DNA of 64,000 nt from JALZVT01 sp039029135 (GTDB lineage: Bacteria; Pseudomonadota; Gammaproteobacteria; Pseudomonadales; Azotimanducaceae): the NCBI GenBank assembly GCA_039029135.1, contig JBCCGT010000002.1, forward strand, positions 289,443 to 353,442. Direction: 5' to 3'. The translations under genes were made by a program, and so were the position numbers. Below the pieces are notes generated by a model. It searched no databases. It had not been told where the DNA came from and saw only the letters and a list, made by a program, of their open reading frames with translations. Each line of letters opens with the position of its first letter. The stretch's first letter is position 1. This document shows, piece by piece, positions 63,269-64,000 of the stretch.

Positions 63269-63742
63269 ATGCCCGCTTTCCTGAACCCGGGGGATCAATT
63301 CCCCGACCTGACCCTGCAAGTCGCAGGCGGCGGCGAGCTCAAGCTGCCGGACTACTGCGAGACCCCCTACACCGTTGCCCTGTTCTATCGCGGCCACTGG
63401 TGACCGTTCTGCCGCCGTCTGTTAGACGGCTATGAGGCGCGCCGCGCCGAGTTCGAGAACGAGGGCGTGCGCATCGTCGCCGCCACCGTCGATTCAGAAG
63501 CGGACACCCTGCCGGTTGCAGAGCCGCTCGGCTTCCCCGTCGCCTACGGCGTAACCCGCGCCCAGGGCGATGCGCTGGGTGCCTGGTGGGAAGAGCGCCG
63601 GGATTTCATCCAGCCGTCGGAGTTCATGCTGAGCAAAGGCGGCAAGGTGATGTGGAGCACCTACAGCAACTCGCCGGTCGGCCGCATGGACCCGGCAGAG
63701 ACGCTGACGCTGCTGAAGTTCCTGAACTCCCGCAAAACCTGA
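63269..63742 (+). CDS. Peroxiredoxin-like (AhpC/TSA) selenoprotein (TGA read as Sec45)
   Basis: A 157-aa thioredoxin-fold protein if TGA 63401-63403 is read as selenocysteine. Before it the frame reads VALFYRGHW and after it PFCRRLLDGYEARRAEFENE, so the site is U-P-F-C. AhpC/TSA-family relatives have RGHWCPFCR, so Sec replaces the first, peroxidatic Cys and Cys48 stays as resolving residue. The rest keeps family features (IVAATVDSEADTLPVAEPLG, MLSKGGKVMWSTYSNSPVGR). GGGAG 6 nt before ATG 63269 supports the start. A perfect stem-loop follows the TGA. A standard gene caller would report only the 3' part from an internal Met (63467). Peroxiredoxin-like selenoproteins are a known class; reductant and substrate are not shown. 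Confidence 0.92.
63414..63430 (+). promoter_or_regulatory. Candidate bacterial SECIS of the peroxiredoxin-like selenoprotein mRNA
   Basis: GCCGUCU pairs perfectly with AGACGGC around the triloop GUU, beginning 10 nt after the UGA and placing the apical loop 17 nt after it. A loop starting with G-U at this distance is what known bacterial SECIS elements show. The stem is read as GC CGU CUG UUA GAC GGC in the coding frame, so it is compatible with the protein sequence. Confidence 0.85.
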
Positions 63743-63794
63743 TACCCACAAACCAAGGTGCCCGACAAACCTAGACCATTCCGCGAAAGCGGAA

Positions 63795-63937
63795 GCGACT
63801 GCGGACGCAGTCGCAATCAGCGCGAAGCGCTGACATAAACAAGCAGCGACTGCGAACGCAGTCGCAAACAGCGCGGAGCGCTGACATAAACAAGCAGCGA
63901 CTGCGGACGCAGTCGCCGGCCGCGCGCAGCGCGGCCG
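63795..63937. repeat. 51-bp tandem repeat with nested hairpins
   Basis: The period is exactly 51 bp (copies start at 63795, 63846 and 63897). Each copy has a 9-bp hairpin GCGACTGCG-GA/AA-CGCAGTCGC, and the first two also carry CAGCGC-GNA-GCGCTG followed by ACATAAACAAGC. The third ends instead in a 9-bp hairpin CGGCCGCGC-GCA-GCGCGGCCG, then six A. The 51-bp unit leaves a minus-strand frame open (17-aa repeats), which I consider accidental. Confidence 0.85.
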
Positions 63938-64000
63938 AAAAAAGAGGCCAAAAAATAAAAAAGAAAAGGAGGTGGGCATCCACAAAAAGCGGAGTGCCCC

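Noticed and set aside
61405..63275. Similar words GAGACCCAAA before 61429 and 63269
   Set aside because: A 10-bp match without symmetry or consistent position; likely chance.
63467..63742. A separate gene starting at an internal Met
   Set aside because: It is the 3' part of the peroxiredoxin-like selenoprotein; the upstream half in the same frame has a ribosome site and family sequence.
63795..63937. CRISPR array
   Set aside because: Copies adjoin directly with no unique spacers and the units are hairpin DNA.
63494..63985. Minus-strand frame with 17-aa repeats at the right edge
   Set aside because: It is antisense to the selenoprotein gene, starts and runs through hairpin DNA, and exists because the 51-bp unit is a multiple of three.
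1..64000. TGA reassigned to Trp or Cys throughout
   Set aside because: Several intact genes end in TGA at the expected length (HxlR, RND exporter, MIPS), and Cys/Trp are otherwise coded normally; only two redox sites carry internal TGA.
1..64000. selC or other tRNA genes
   Set aside because: No cloverleaf with a TTCGANTC-like T-arm was seen by eye; a tRNA scan was not possible.

Overview
The window is GC-rich, densely packed bacterial DNA that looks like a free-living, aerobic gammaproteobacterium, probably marine or an uncultured lineage. The signs are Fur boxes of the AATGAGAATGATTATCATT type, a TonB-dependent FecA-like receptor, Lol/RND envelope genes, a Prc tail protease, and paired acyl-CoA dehydrogenases. 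No rRNA, tRNA, CRISPR array or insertion sequence was seen. Assignment rests on gene content only.

Layout. 1-7.6 kb: VOC enzyme (partial), tandem-domain HxlR regulator, serine hydrolase, alpha/beta hydrolase, an AhpD-like selenoprotein read through an in-frame TGA, and a secreted metallophosphoesterase. 7.6-14.4 kb: a Fur-box-controlled divergent cluster with PepSY membrane protein and TetR on one side and an RND exporter, LolA-like protein and outer-membrane barrel on the other. 14.6-30 kb: a large iron-acquisition island on the minus strand (FecA-like receptor, four imelysin/DUF4856-type lipoproteins, two di-heme DHOR proteins, DUF1513 protein, fatty acid hydroxylase) with Fur boxes near 21.6 and 29.4 kb. 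30-37.4 kb: FKBP isomerase, Prc protease, GPH/MFS transporter, and a TGS-less threonyl-tRNA synthetase behind what looks like a complete leader-peptide attenuator. 37.4-49 kb: a GST-like protein, a CDP-alcohol phosphatidyltransferase of inositol-phosphate-synthase type, and a divergent run of methyltransferase, sAC-type adenylyl cyclase, UbiA prenyltransferase, GMC oxidoreductase, myo-inositol-phosphate synthase and class II aldolase. 49-57 kb: double-headed CoA transferase, ArsR plus SRPBCC pair with a palindromic operator, acyltransferase, Lon, and a RES/Xre toxin-antitoxin pair with twin palindromes. 57-64 kb: a dimethylformamidase-like protein, two acyl-CoA dehydrogenases, an SLC13 permease, a second selenoprotein (peroxiredoxin-like, UxxC), and a 51-bp hairpin-bearing tandem repeat.

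The strongest hidden signal is the pair of selenoprotein genes (4366-5547 minus and 63269-63742 plus). In each, a TGA sits exactly where the redox-active cysteine of the family belongs, the frame continues with clear family sequence, and a stem-loop suited to a bacterial SECIS follows directly. An ordinary gene caller would split or truncate both. The second notable theme is the inositol gene set (MIPS plus CDP-alcohol phosphotransferase) beside a prenyltransferase/oxidoreductase/cyclase operon, which suggests an uncharacterised inositol lipid or metabolite pathway. The third is the thrS attenuator.
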